Positions 22,818-31,985 of a DNA stretch of 64,000 nt are shown one piece after another. Position numbers and translations under genes: made by a program. The stretch lies in contig NBIV01000200.1 in NCBI GenBank assembly GCA_003194525.1, forward strand, positions 1-64,000, read 5' to 3'. Below the pieces are notes generated by a model, which searched no databases, was not told where the DNA came from, and saw only the letters and a list, made by a program, of their open reading frames with translations. The DNA comes from Gracilariopsis chorda (lineage: Eukaryota; Rhodophyta; Florideophyceae; Gracilariales; Gracilariaceae). Every line of letters begins with the position of its first letter. The first letter of the stretch is position 1.

Positions 22818-25805
22818 ATGATCCGAGAACAAATCGGCGACACATTCTGTACGAGGATTCGTGCCCTTCTTCGCGGTGGTGAAGATCTCCCTTTTGGGGT
22901 AAACGACAAAGGCTACCTCGTAAGAAACGTCAAAGCCCGCCCACAGATTGTGGTACCTCATTCCCTGCAGTCGCGGGTGTTACATCTATCACACTATGCC
23001 CCCATTGGAGGTCACCCAGGTGGGAGGAAACTCTACCTAACCCTGAGAAGGGATTTCTATTGGCCCGCCATGGCGGTGGATTGCTACGCAACTGTGCGGT
23101 TTTGTAGCGAATGCGCGAAGAATCACGTCAAGCTCCGCAAAAATGCGAAGAAGATGAAACTACTCCCCGCAAGGGCGCCGCTCGAGTTTATGGCGATCGA
23201 TATTCTCGGACCACTACTCACCACGAAACGTGGAAACAAGTTTCTACTTGTCATTACCGACCGCTTTTCTAAGCTGGTACGGACTGTCCCTCTTCGGAGG
23301 ATAACCGCTCTCACGGTGGCCCAGGCTCTGGTGACGCACTGGATTTTCGTCTACGGTCCCCCTGTGGAGGTGCTCTCCGATAACGGGAAACAGTTCGTGA
23401 GCAAGTTCTTCCAGGATGTTTGTCGCATCCTGGATGTCAAGAACTTGTTCACGACTACCTACCACCCCCAGTGTAATGGGCAAGTTGAACGGTTTAACCG
23501 GACGTTACTCGTGGCGTTACGTTCCTACGTCGCAGACCACCCAAAGAACTGGGACATGTACGCTGATGCGGTAACCTACGCGTACAATACGCAGGTACAC
23601 CGGACTACCGGAGTTTCGCCATTCAAGTTGGTTCTATCTAGAACACCCCCGCCTGTGGCGCTGGAACCCCAAGCTACCTTGGACAATTTCCCATCAGTGG
23701 GTATCTACCGGCAGCAATGGACGCAATGGCTTTCCAAGCTGGTCCGCGCTGCGCGGAAGTCTATGGCACGGGCCCAAGCCGCTTACAAGCGGAATGTTGA
23801 TACTCGCTTGCGAGGGAAACCGTCCCCGATTCGGGCGAATAACTACGTCTTCATCAGGAAGGAGTACTACAACCCTGAACGGGAGAAGCGCCATAATCTC
23901 TCGCCTGTGGCGGATGGACCATTCAAGGTCATCTCCGTAAACACCAACACTGTCGTGGTAGAAATGGGCGACACGCACCAACGGATTTCCCGTGATCGTG
24001 TTGTCCTTGCCCCTCCTCCCTCGTCAGAGGTAGTCCTGGATCCAGGCAACCCCGTGTCTACGGGCTCTGCAACACCGGAATCATCCGGGAGTACTAGGCC
24101 GACGGTACTACCACACCCCAGCTGGGGACTCTCAGACCTACCGACCCTGTCGGACTCACGGGCTCAGCCCGGTAATTCGGGCCTCTCAGCGCCCGCCCCT
24201 ACCACGCCCGCCCCACTGGCGCGCATTTATACCCGCCAAGCGGGGAATGTTATCCCTTATCCCGCCGCTCCGTCTAAGGAGGGGGAGGAGAACACTCGTT
24301 TTCGAGGAACGCTATCGCCATCGCAACGGGAAACACACCGTAACATACCGAACACTGACCGTGGAGACCGGAGTATGTCACGCGACACTAATCCCCCGTT
24401 CCCGGGCAGTGCTGTGCAACAAGAACCAGACGCGCAGGCCCCACAAAAGTGGCAAATACACCGTTCGTCACGGGAAAACGAGAAGCCTTCCTCCAATACC
24501 GCAGCAGCGGAAATGCAATCGACCGATCCATCCCCGGAGGCATTGCCACAAACGCGGGAAATGTACCGTGCTATACGGGAAGTTGAAGCGCAACTACCGC
24601 ACACCCCTGTCAGGGAAGGATCCCCGATAAGGGATTATGGTGACGATTGCCCCCAATCCCCTGTGCAGAGCGATGCATCGAAGCCGCCATTGGCGGAACC
24701 CCCCGCGGAGGCGGTTCAATTAGGTCCAGCAGACCCGCGCCCCGCGGAGAAGAGGTGCCCAGATACGCCAGCCTCACAAGAAAATACCCACACCCCTCTT
24801 GGGGAAAAAGGCAGCCAAGCCGCAGTCGAAGCTTCAGGCCTTGGCTTGCAAGCACCGGAAACGCCTCCTGTCGTTGACAGAATCGAAGCCCCCGCTCCGG
24901 GGAATAATTTGCGCCAACCCCCGCAACGCTGCGGCGAGGAACCGAGGAACTCGGGAAAAACGCGTGCCATCGCACGCTCGAAACCGGTCGTACCGGACGC
25001 TGCTCCTCCTCATGGAGATGGTGCACCGCGCTTAGCGGCAACTCCCCTGAAAAGGGTGTCATCAGCATCTGCCCGGCACCCCCCAAAGGGGAATTTTGAC
25101 CAATATACCGGTGTACGGGAGTTAGCCCCAGGCAACCGGTCAGTAACCGGGGACACCACGGCGCCGCCGGAACGTATGGTGCAGAGCACTCGTGCACCTG
25201 GCAGGGAGGCGGAACGCTTACCAATCACCGTGTCACACGGGACCCCGCAGGGGATGTTGCAAACGCCATTCCCGCATACGCGGCAAAGGCCCCGCAAGCT
25301 CGCGGTTCGCGAAGAAGACCGCACTCGTGGAGTTCAAGTCCCCCGCCGGTTGGCGGTTCGCCCGGCCTACCGTGAAGACGGGAACAACGACACCCCTCTG
25401 GGGAACGACTTGCCGGTGAAAACCGTGACGCCACACTCCCTCTGGAGGGATATTTTCCCGCATGAGCAGCGGCCACTAGGACAGTGCACGGCAACGCCGG
25501 AGACATCGCCGACAACCCGGATGGGGGGCAATATACCGCACAGCGGAGAGCCCACGCAAGGGAATACAACCACCACCCGGCACGGCCGGCAGGTCTACGA
25601 ACGAGAGTTCGTAGTAGACCGACTTTTCAGACACACCTTGGACCAGGATGGTATTCTACAATACCGCGTCCGCTGGTACGGGTATGACCCCAGTGGGGAT
25701 ACGTGGGAGCCAATTGAACACCTCCCACGATCGCAGGTCGTGCGATACCACCGTCAAACGGGAACCGCAGCCCCAGCCACGCTGGTTAATGCCCAAGTCG
25801 GGTAA
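22818..25805 (+). CDS. gypsy-2 integrase with long linker and C-terminal chromodomain
   Basis: An intact 995-codon frame, in phase with RT but after a TAA at 22,767. Residues about 50-100 hold the HHCC zinc module (HLSHYAPIGGHPG ... CSEC). The catalytic core has MAIDILGPL (Asp about 127), LSDNGKQF (Asp 188) and GQVERFNR (Glu 224), a DD35E spacing. A GPF/Y-like module (DGPFKVISV) follows near residue 370. Then about 430 residues rich in Pro, Thr, Arg and Gly with loosely repeated HR-x-x-RE segments. Residues about 930-985 are a chromodomain (EFVVDRLFRH ... YRVRWYGYDPSGDTWEPIEHL) with aromatic-cage residues in place. The linker is far longer than usual for chromoviruses. Confidence 0.9.
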   Translation: MIREQIGDTFCTRIRALLRGGEDLPFGVNDKGYLVRNVKARPQIVVPHSLQSRVLHLSHYAPIGGHPGGRKLYLTLRRDFYWPAMAVDCYATVRFCSECAKNHVKLRKNAKKMKLLPARAPLEFMAIDILGPLLTTKRGNKFLLVITDRFSKLVRTVPLRRITALTVAQALVTHWIFVYGPPVEVLSDNGKQFVSKFFQDVCRILDVKNLFTTTYHPQCNGQVERFNRTLLVALRSYVADHPKNWDMYADAVTYAYNTQVHRTTGVSPFKLVLSRTPPPVALEPQATLDNFPSVGIYRQQWTQWLSKLVRAARKSMARAQAAYKRNVDTRLRGKPSPIRANNYVFIRKEYYNPEREKRHNLSPVADGPFKVISVNTNTVVVEMGDTHQRISRDRVVLAPPPSSEVVLDPGNPVSTGSATPESSGSTRPTVLPHPSWGLSDLPTLSDSRAQPGNSGLSAPAPTTPAPLARIYTRQAGNVIPYPAAPSKEGEENTRFRGTLSPSQRETHRNIPNTDRGDRSMSRDTNPPFPGSAVQQEPDAQAPQKWQIHRSSRENEKPSSNTAAAEMQSTDPSPEALPQTREMYRAIREVEAQLPHTPVREGSPIRDYGDDCPQSPVQSDASKPPLAEPPAEAVQLGPADPRPAEKRCPDTPASQENTHTPLGEKGSQAAVEASGLGLQAPETPPVVDRIEAPAPGNNLRQPPQRCGEEPRNSGKTRAIARSKPVVPDAAPPHGDGAPRLAATPLKRVSSASARHPPKGNFDQYTGVRELAPGNRSVTGDTTAPPERMVQSTRAPGREAERLPITVSHGTPQGMLQTPFPHTRQRPRKLAVREEDRTRGVQVPRRLAVRPAYREDGNNDTPLGNDLPVKTVTPHSLWRDIFPHEQRPLGQCTATPETSPTTRMGGNIPHSGEPTQGNTTTTRHGRQVYEREFVVDRLFRHTLDQDGILQYRVRWYGYDPSGDTWEPIEHLPRSQVVRYHRQTGTAAPATLVNAQVG

Positions 25806-26138
25806 CGTTGCCGCGCGAGCGGAGGACAGGAAGAAGGGATAGCAAGGGAAAGTCCGTCCAAGACGGGGAAGTCTAATTGGAAATCACCGTCCGAGACGGG
25901 AAAGTTTACCTAGTGGAGCAGCAAGCCCCATACTACACTACACTAACTGGCATAGCCAGGGAAAGGAGAACCAGGAAACTGGACTAGAGGTTTCACTCAC
26001 CCCCATCTTCCGGGGCGTAACCACCAGCGAGGCGGTAGGCCAACGCGTCCGCCATGGTGGTGACATCCCTCGATACCTCGGCAGCGCTCAGACTGGCACC
26101 CCGGAGAAAACGTGCGATGATCTCGTTTTCATTCGCCG
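25806..26138. other. gypsy-2 spacer between pol and antisense gene
   Basis: No reading frame of note. The hairpin pattern continues here, for example CCGTC-caa-GACGG just after the pol stop (about 25,855-25,867). The plus strand is purine-rich around 25,940-26,000. Confidence 0.5.
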
Positions 26139-27548
26139 TCACCCGCTGGGGATAGAAGGTCCGGCACTTGCCGCCGAAGGGTCAGCAGCTGGCTCGGCCG
26201 GAGGTACCCCCTCTGGGAAAGCTTCCGCGCTAGCGCCGGTTTCCTCTACGTCCATCTCCCCGGGTTCTTCCGGTTCATTATCGACCATTGGGTCATCCCC
26301 GCCGTATGCGCGGTAGTAGTCGTCAGAATCGACGTACCCGACAGGGTGGTCTTCCGGCACATGCCGGGGCGTATTGCGAAGCTCGCGCGCCTCCTCGGAG
26401 GAAATTTCCCGGAACTCCCAGGGGTCGAAGTAGATAAAATCCCCCGCAAGGGCGGTGTTTCTACCAAGTCCCGGACCACCGGTGTTACCGCTGCCGCCAT
26501 CCAAATGACCACTTTGCTCCAGTGGGACCTCACTCCAGCTAACGCTGTCAATGTACCCAAGTAACTGGAGGACCTCTTCGTTGTTGGCCTGGCCCCCAAG
26601 GGGGATGCGAAGATCCAAGTTTCGGATCGCTGCCCGCACACGCGGTGGGAGGAACCAGAGACGAAACTGGTCGTACGCCTCGTTGAGGATATAAGCCGCA
26701 GCACGGGCCGCCTACTCCATAACCACTACGGACCACAACCCCGAGCGGGGATCCTGCATGAGCAGCGAACCCAGGTACGTAAGTACCGGTGGGAGTTCTA
26801 TGTAGCACCCTCGGCAGGCTTCATGGAAGCGCCACCACTAGGGGAGTGCTACATACCGACCTAATCGGTGAGGCGGCGCAATCCGCTCTATCTCCACGTT
26901 CTGATACGGGATGAAATACCCGAATCGGGATCGCCAACGCCGCTCGTAGCGGATGAAATTTTGGAGAAAGTTGGACCGGTATTGCCGGGGAAGATACCTG
27001 AACTCCGCCCAAATAATCAGTCGCTCCCAACAAAGGGCTTCTTGCCGCGCTGCGGGAAAATTCCTCCAAGCGAGGGTCTCGAGGCGGAACAGGTTGTCGC
27101 CGTATCCGATCTCCCCGCGAGTGCGGAAGTGGCTAATGTCGAAGCCGAACTCCGGTGGGACCGGTACATCGAAGGGAGCCCGGCTCTGCCGTTGGTATGC
27201 CATGCGCGTCAACGCGGTCTGCGACGCAGCGACGGTCTCGCCCGAATTCTTTCGGAGGTGGTGACGCGGAATCGCAATCTGGTGTCGCCAATCCCACGAT
27301 GTGGTGACTGCTCTGGGCAGATCCCCCGGAAGGGTGTCTGAGCAATCCGCATAAGCGGCGACCAATCCCTCATTGAGGACAGCGACCAGGTGAAACCACG
27401 GGGCAAAGCGCAGGCGCAACGCGTGATTCCGATTCATCGGGTTGAGCCCCACCAGGGTGTTATAGGTTAGCCAGTTGAATGCCGGAGCGGTTCCGGAGGA
27501 CCCCACCGAAGGTGGTAGTGCGAAGGGATGGTCGGCTGCAGCAGCCAT
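26139..27548 (-). pseudogene. gypsy-2 antisense gene, unknown function (two in-frame stops)
   Basis: On the minus strand one phase stays open from ATG at 27,548 to 26,139, interrupted only by TAG codons at 26,838-26,840 and near 26,712; without them it would encode about 470 residues. The protein is rich in Trp, Tyr, Arg and Pro, begins MAAAADHPFALPPSV, contains PGDLPRAVTTSWDWR and WAEFRYLPRQYRSNF, and ends in an acidic, Ala/Pro-rich tail. I see no signal peptide, membrane helix or known domain. The minus-strand frames of gypsy-1 (28,661-30,599) match it in several blocks, so it is a real element gene. Extra antisense frames at this position are known in some plant Ty3/gypsy lineages (Tat). 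Confidence 0.65.
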
Positions 27549-27823
27549 ACTCCCCGGTTGTACCGGATGTCAATCGCCCCGAGGCAGGGGAACTGACCGG
27601 AGACCAGTGGTGTATCGCCCGAGAAGCCCCGGAGGTTGGCTTTGGTTGTTGATGTTGTTGTCGTCGTTCATTTCTCCGTTGTCGAGGGTGGCTGTTGTTG
27701 TCGTTGGTGCGCTTGGTGACTCTGGTGCAGAGGGATTTACCGGAGAACCGGAGACAGAGCACGCGCTTTTATCACCCATTTCCGTCTGGGAGTCCTCCGC
27801 GTCCGCGGTCGTTTTCCTGTCTT

Positions 27824-27833
27824 AGGAGGGGGA
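27824..27833 (+). other. Polypurine tract of gypsy-2
   Basis: AGGAGGGGGA lies two bases before the 3' LTR start (27,836). This is the position and composition expected of the primer for plus-strand DNA synthesis. Confidence 0.8.
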
Positions 27834-27835
27834 TG

Positions 27836-28660
27836 TGAAGTGCAACGCCCTCAGGGAGGGATTCTGGGTACTTGATCGTTTTCCCGATATTATCGGTTGT
27901 GTAGTGTGTGTATGAACTACGCCCCACAATGGTGGGTATGGACACGTAGGACACAGTTTTGGGCCAATTGGCGGTGGGCCACAGTAGTGGATGTTGCCAC
28001 GAAATGTGAAGTATTTTAATTAATATTATTTATTATTCTCACACCCATTTCTAGGAAGCTAGTACTTAGTGCGACGGCACACTGCCGTCGCACCAGTAAA
28101 ACTTCCCCAACAAGGGACCCCAACCTGGGGAATTGGCTCTAGTTGTTGCCGCTTGCGCGCGTACTCTACTCCTCCTTGGAGGGAAACGCCGTAAACCACG
28201 GGACATCTAACCCCCTTGCACATCTAAAGGGACCCATCACTGGGAGTATACTTTTTCCAATTGCATTGGTGTTTCGCCTTGTATAGGGATATTGTTACCG
28301 GCATCGCCGTTTGCCCCCGTCGCTCTCGCGACTCACTCCGCCCTCTCTTCCTCCTCTTCGCCTTTCCTTTTTCCCCTTTTTAGGGTAGCACTTCCCGCTA
28401 TCTGCGGCCCTCGTGTGCGCATCCGCTCTCACACCCCCACTTACGCCGAAACATACCTCTACTGAGGATCACACCCCGCTCACGCGGATACCGATTCTTC
28501 GCCTTCACCTCCCTGCGCAAGTCGCGACAGGTGTCCCTGGTCTTACAAACCGGCTTCGCCGTGACACCTTTGGGAGGGCTCTACCCAACTGGGTTCACCT
28601 TATGAGAGGAAGATCCCGAACGTCTTTCGGTGTTTTTCCCCTTTGGGGCATTGCACCACA
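27836..28660 (+). repeat. 3' LTR of gypsy-2
   Basis: Starts TGAAGTGCAACGCC and ends TTGCACCACA like the 5' copy. The stem-loop at 28,069-28,093 is a perfect 10-bp stem (GTGCGACGGC, loop ACACT, GCCGTCGCAC). The CACGTG box of the 5' LTR reads CACGTA here. Differences from the 5' LTR show the insertion is not recent. Confidence 0.93.
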
Positions 28661-30599
28661 CCAAAGGGCATGGTTACGCCTGCCGAACGGCAAACCCCGA
28701 CGAGCTCCTCAAAGGCTCCAGTTACGGTCACAGGTATCGCAGGTAGCCGAGGCAGCGCTGGTGCAGTGACCGTCAAAGAACGGAGCGGACTAGTAACTGT
28801 GGCCGTTGGACCAATGGGCGTCTCAGGACGCTCGACCATGGGGTGTTCTGAAGGTGGCTCCCGAGAGGATAGAGGGACGAGCACGGTTGGCGGACCATCG
28901 GAAGGAGGTTGCAGACAAGCGGCGTCGAACCCAATGGCCTGCAGATAAGAATCCGGGATTTTCCGACGGGGTACATCGACTGGGGTATCAAATTAGAGCT
29001 TCGTCTCGTCGGCCTTGCCATCCTCGCGACCCTACGAATGCTCTGGAATCGGCCAGAACTCGTTTGCGTCGTATTCGTACCATAAGAATCCAGGGTTCTT
29101 TGCCCAATCGACCTGCAAGACATAATCTAAGAGTTCCTTCGTGTGCTCCGCGCTATACAAGGTCCCTTAGACTAGGTTCTGCGCCCCTAGCTTGCGAATG
29201 AACGCGATGAGGTGGGGACGCAGAGGCACCAATAGGCCCTCAGGACTTGGAATGATTTCCTCATTTCAAATACGATGGTTGCCTCATGGACGTTCGCATG
29301 CACACCGGTACGAGCAGTATCCAAAAAGACCATAAGGCAGAGTACCGCCCATTCCAAAAAAAACCCTTGCAGGTAAGCCAAGGGAGTCGCTGACGGAAAC
29401 TGCCCTGGAGTTGGGTGGTGTGGTAAGCCAAAATGAACGGAGTAAGGACCATGAGGAGATTAGGTACATGCCAAACGGACGCCTCAGGGTTCACAGCGAC
29501 TAGGGGCATGGGAAGATAGACGATGACCCTGGAGGGTGACATGTCGTGGAAGTAGACCTGATGCCAGCAGAAGAAGTACTTCAAATTCGTCCAGATACGG
29601 CCGTCGCGTTCAAGCATGTCATTCCAAAAGGACCTCTTGGCAATTCCAGTACTGCCGATCATAAGTCGGTTTGTAGCACATCAGCCCCAGGTGGTTATGG
29701 TCGCCAGGTGGGAACGAAGACCGGGGCTCACTGTGTAAGAGATATAGGTCCACGAGGAGCCGGTTAACCCTCCATTAGTAATCTTCTTCTTCATTGCATC
29801 GGGCGTACAGCAAGTATGGTCGGACCAGGGTACAGCAACGCGCCACCGCTCGGACGTCCGTGTGAAGATGTAGTATACGGTTGTACCAAGACCTCTCTCC
29901 CGCGTTCTTCTTCTCATGAACATAATTCGGAATTGCCGCGAATCTACGGGCGTCCAAATATTGGTCCTGGTGGCAGATGAATTCCTTGACCGAACTGGGC
30001 AAATGGATACTCCTTATGGCCATCGGATTGCCCCCCAGGGTATGGTCATACCTCTCCCCAGGATGGGCGTACGCGCTGCTGGCGGGTTCTAAAGCCATTA
30101 GAAAGGATTCACCAGTGACGACCGCAGGATGCGTTCTCAGTCTTCTCACAGCAAGCGAGGGCCCCAAGGAGTTAAGTACGAATCTGTTCCAAAGAACATG
30201 CAGATTGATGTAATTGCCAAGCACAATTGCCAAGGGTCGTAATGGGAGGTCGCCGGGTGCAATATAATGTGGAGACCAACGGAGTCCGCGTGCAATCGCC
30301 ATGGTGGTAGAAGGGACGACCCGGAAGAACCGGAACGAACGAAGTGGTTGTGACCGCGCAGTAGCGGCACACCAGCTGTAGACGTGGGCACCCAATGGAT
30401 CGACAAGTGATGCATTCATCCTTGTGGGCACTGGCATTTGATACGAAATAGGAACGTAGGCACGACCTATGGGCGACCCATGTCCCTTCCTAGCCCTTAA
30501 AAAGGCGTAGTAAGGGGGGGCTAAACGAGCCAATCGACCATTGGGATCGCGGCCGGCGCTAGTGCCGCTATCCCCACCAACCTCTAAACAGGAGTACAC
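28661..30599 (-). pseudogene. gypsy-1 antisense gene, N-terminal and middle parts
   Basis: The minus-strand frame 30,599-29,775 (274 codons) and a second piece at 29,662-29,261 correspond in order to the gypsy-2 antisense gene. Shared blocks include PGDLP, QYLDARRFAAIPNYVHEKK against RYLPRQYRSNFLQNFIRYER, and VYLPMPLVAVNPEASVWHVP against YVALP-WWRFHEACRGCYIELP, the latter running across the first stop of gypsy-2. Frames shift between pieces, so this copy is dead. The C-terminal end was carried away by the gypsy-2 insertion to 16,653-16,976. Function unknown. Confidence 0.6.
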
Positions 30600-30674
30600 G
30601 GAAATGGGCGTCAGGGAAAATTTGGCGGACGGTGAACTCTGCCGAGGTGGGGGAAACTAAGGGGGGAGTACTTG

Positions 30675-31163
30675 TACGATAGCCCTAAGTTCAGACGGCT
30701 GGCAAGCTGGATTGCCGAAAAGTTTTACGAAGGACCAGATCACCTTTGCCTCGTGTCCATATTAGCCACGTGGGTCGGAGATAATCGTGGTCTGAGGTGC
30801 GAACTCCGGTGGACCTGGCACTGCATCACAGTGCACGGTAGAATAGTGTAGTATTTTTTTTTAATTCTCTAGTAGTAGTTACCCCGTGGTCTGGAGCGCC
30901 TTGCCAACTATACTAGTTGGCTCGATTGCAGCCGTCCACTGAGGAATAAAGGCAAGCACCATCTACTTCTTGTAGTCGCCCCTAAGCTTCCAGCGAACAC
31001 AGGCTTCCAAGCCATCGTTACGAGTGTGCCTGACCTGTAGAGACCTCAGATAACGCCCGCCCATTGCGCATGCACGTCAGAAGATGCCCGCGACACTACT
31101 AGACCCCAGTGGACTGCCACCTTAGTGTCTGGTACTCTGCTGCCGCTACCCATAGTAGGTATA
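30675..31163 (+). repeat. 3' LTR of gypsy-1
   Basis: Matches 8,903-9,388 through most of its length, starting near TACGATAGCCCTAAG and ending CATAGTAGGTA. It keeps a CACGTG box at 30,767-30,772. A polypurine tract, AAGGGGGGAG, ends at 30,668, so the true start could be a few bases earlier. The two LTRs have diverged clearly more than those of gypsy-2, consistent with gypsy-1 being the older host of the nested insertion. Confidence 0.82.
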
Positions 31164-31985
31164 GGTGCTCACTGTGATTAGTGTGGGTTCGATTATACTG
31201 TAGACACCAATATTAGTGTGGTCCACATAATACATGTGCAAGAAGCAAGAGTCGTCACCCTAATAGTGTGGACACGAAGCACAAGAACGGCATCTCTGCG
31301 CGGTAAATACAAACTGGTAAACAAGTCGTCTTTACCGTTTCTCACGCTGCGTTGTGTCTGGTATTACTCACAAGACCACAAGATGTCACTCCAAGCCTCA
31401 CCCATTTTGAGCAATTTTGCCCGCATGTCTTCCCAAACCACCGGCGCCGGAAACACGCAAGAACGTAAAAATATAAAAATGATCAATGACAAAAACTCAT
31501 CCCTGCAAAAAACAACTTCAGCAACTAGCCCCAAAAGTGACAAAACAAGGCGCCAGGCCCAAATTGGCCTTACAAAGACACATAAAGCCACAATTGCTAA
31601 GTGGATGATTGAAAATTCAGCACAAGAAGGTGAAAAGCACGTAACGTCGTGAGCAGTAAAGCAATTTCCACGGGTATTTCGTGGTAACTAGAAAGAAAAC
31701 ATTCAACGAGCCAGTCGCTACTGGACAAACCGTGAGATTTTAGTAATGGGTCACGACCGAACTTCGAAGAACCGCAAATTTTCACTCGTTACACATACGA
31801 AGGCAGGTTTCAAGAGGCACTAATGCAAAGCAAAGAATGAAAGAGGTCGCAAGCTAAGGCCATGGGTAGCAGCTTTGCATGAAGATCTGCTGGAAGAGGT
31901 GAATAGCATGCGGAAAGCGGGTGCACAGTTCAATGGACGGTTGCTGCGGCAGCTTGCACTGAAAGTCTGCTATATTCTTTAGTTC
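31158..31985 (+). mobile_element. DNA-transposon fragment T1 (end plus HTH-coding part)
   Basis: The first 80 nt (CACTGTGATTAGTGTGGGT ... ATTAGTGTGGTCCACA) match the complement of 49,930-50,020. An ORF follows with QAQIGLTKTHKATIAKWMIE (31,560-31,617), which matches a frame in the other copy (LSQIVLTNKNKAVNAQWMIY), then VNSMRKAGAQFNGRLLRQLAL (31,900-31,968), matched by FNRMRSLGVNFNARNLLKLTL in the other copy. Such LT-x-x-x-x-x-I-x-x-W and R-x-x-G-x-x-F-x-x-x-x-L blocks are typical of the N-terminal helix-turn-helix regions of Tc1/mariner- or pogo-like transposases. No DDE catalytic core was recognised. Both copies abut retrotransposon LTR ends. Confidence 0.5.

Larger units (their letters stand above)
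16977..28660 (+). mobile_element. Ty3/gypsy chromovirus gypsy-2, nested in gypsy-1
   Basis: LTRs of 824-825 bp (16,977-17,800 and 27,836-28,660; roughly 94% alike by hand over the first 220 nt) bracket a plus-strand gag-pol and an antisense gene. The internal region is about 10.0 kb. Flanks are CCAAT on the left (16,972-16,976) and CCAAA on the right (28,661-28,665), a plausible 5-bp target duplication with one change. A polypurine tract precedes the 3' LTR. Gag and Pol have a few frame changes and stops (TGA 21,735, TAA 22,767), but integrase-chromodomain and RNase H are intact, so decay is recent compared with gypsy-1. The internal region is dense in short hairpins (see findings). Confidence 0.92.
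8903..31163 (+). mobile_element. Ty3/gypsy chromovirus gypsy-1 (decayed, split by nested gypsy-2)
   Basis: Related direct repeats at about 8,903-9,388 and 30,675-31,163 bracket a plus-strand Gag, protease, RT, RNase H, integrase and chromodomain series (10,386-15,996), the gene order of Ty3/gypsy chromoviruses. Gypsy-2 (16,977-28,660) is inserted in its 3' region; without it the element is about 10.6 kb. The pol frame is one phase from 11,464 to 15,996 but holds many stops, so this copy is dead. A purine run AAGGGGGGAG at 30,659-30,668 just before the 3' LTR is a fitting polypurine tract. No clear target duplication is visible: the left flank is Helitron remnant, the right flank a DNA-transposon fragment. 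Confidence 0.85.

Noticed and set aside
24257-25324. Several 100-200-codon antisense frames over the gypsy-2 linker
   Set aside because: The linker is GC-rich with few stops in any frame. Unlike the 26-27.5 kb antisense gene, these have no counterpart in gypsy-1.
26139-27548. Antisense gene considered as an envelope-like gene
   Set aside because: It has no signal peptide, membrane anchor or fusion-like hydrophobic segment and lies on the opposite strand to pol.
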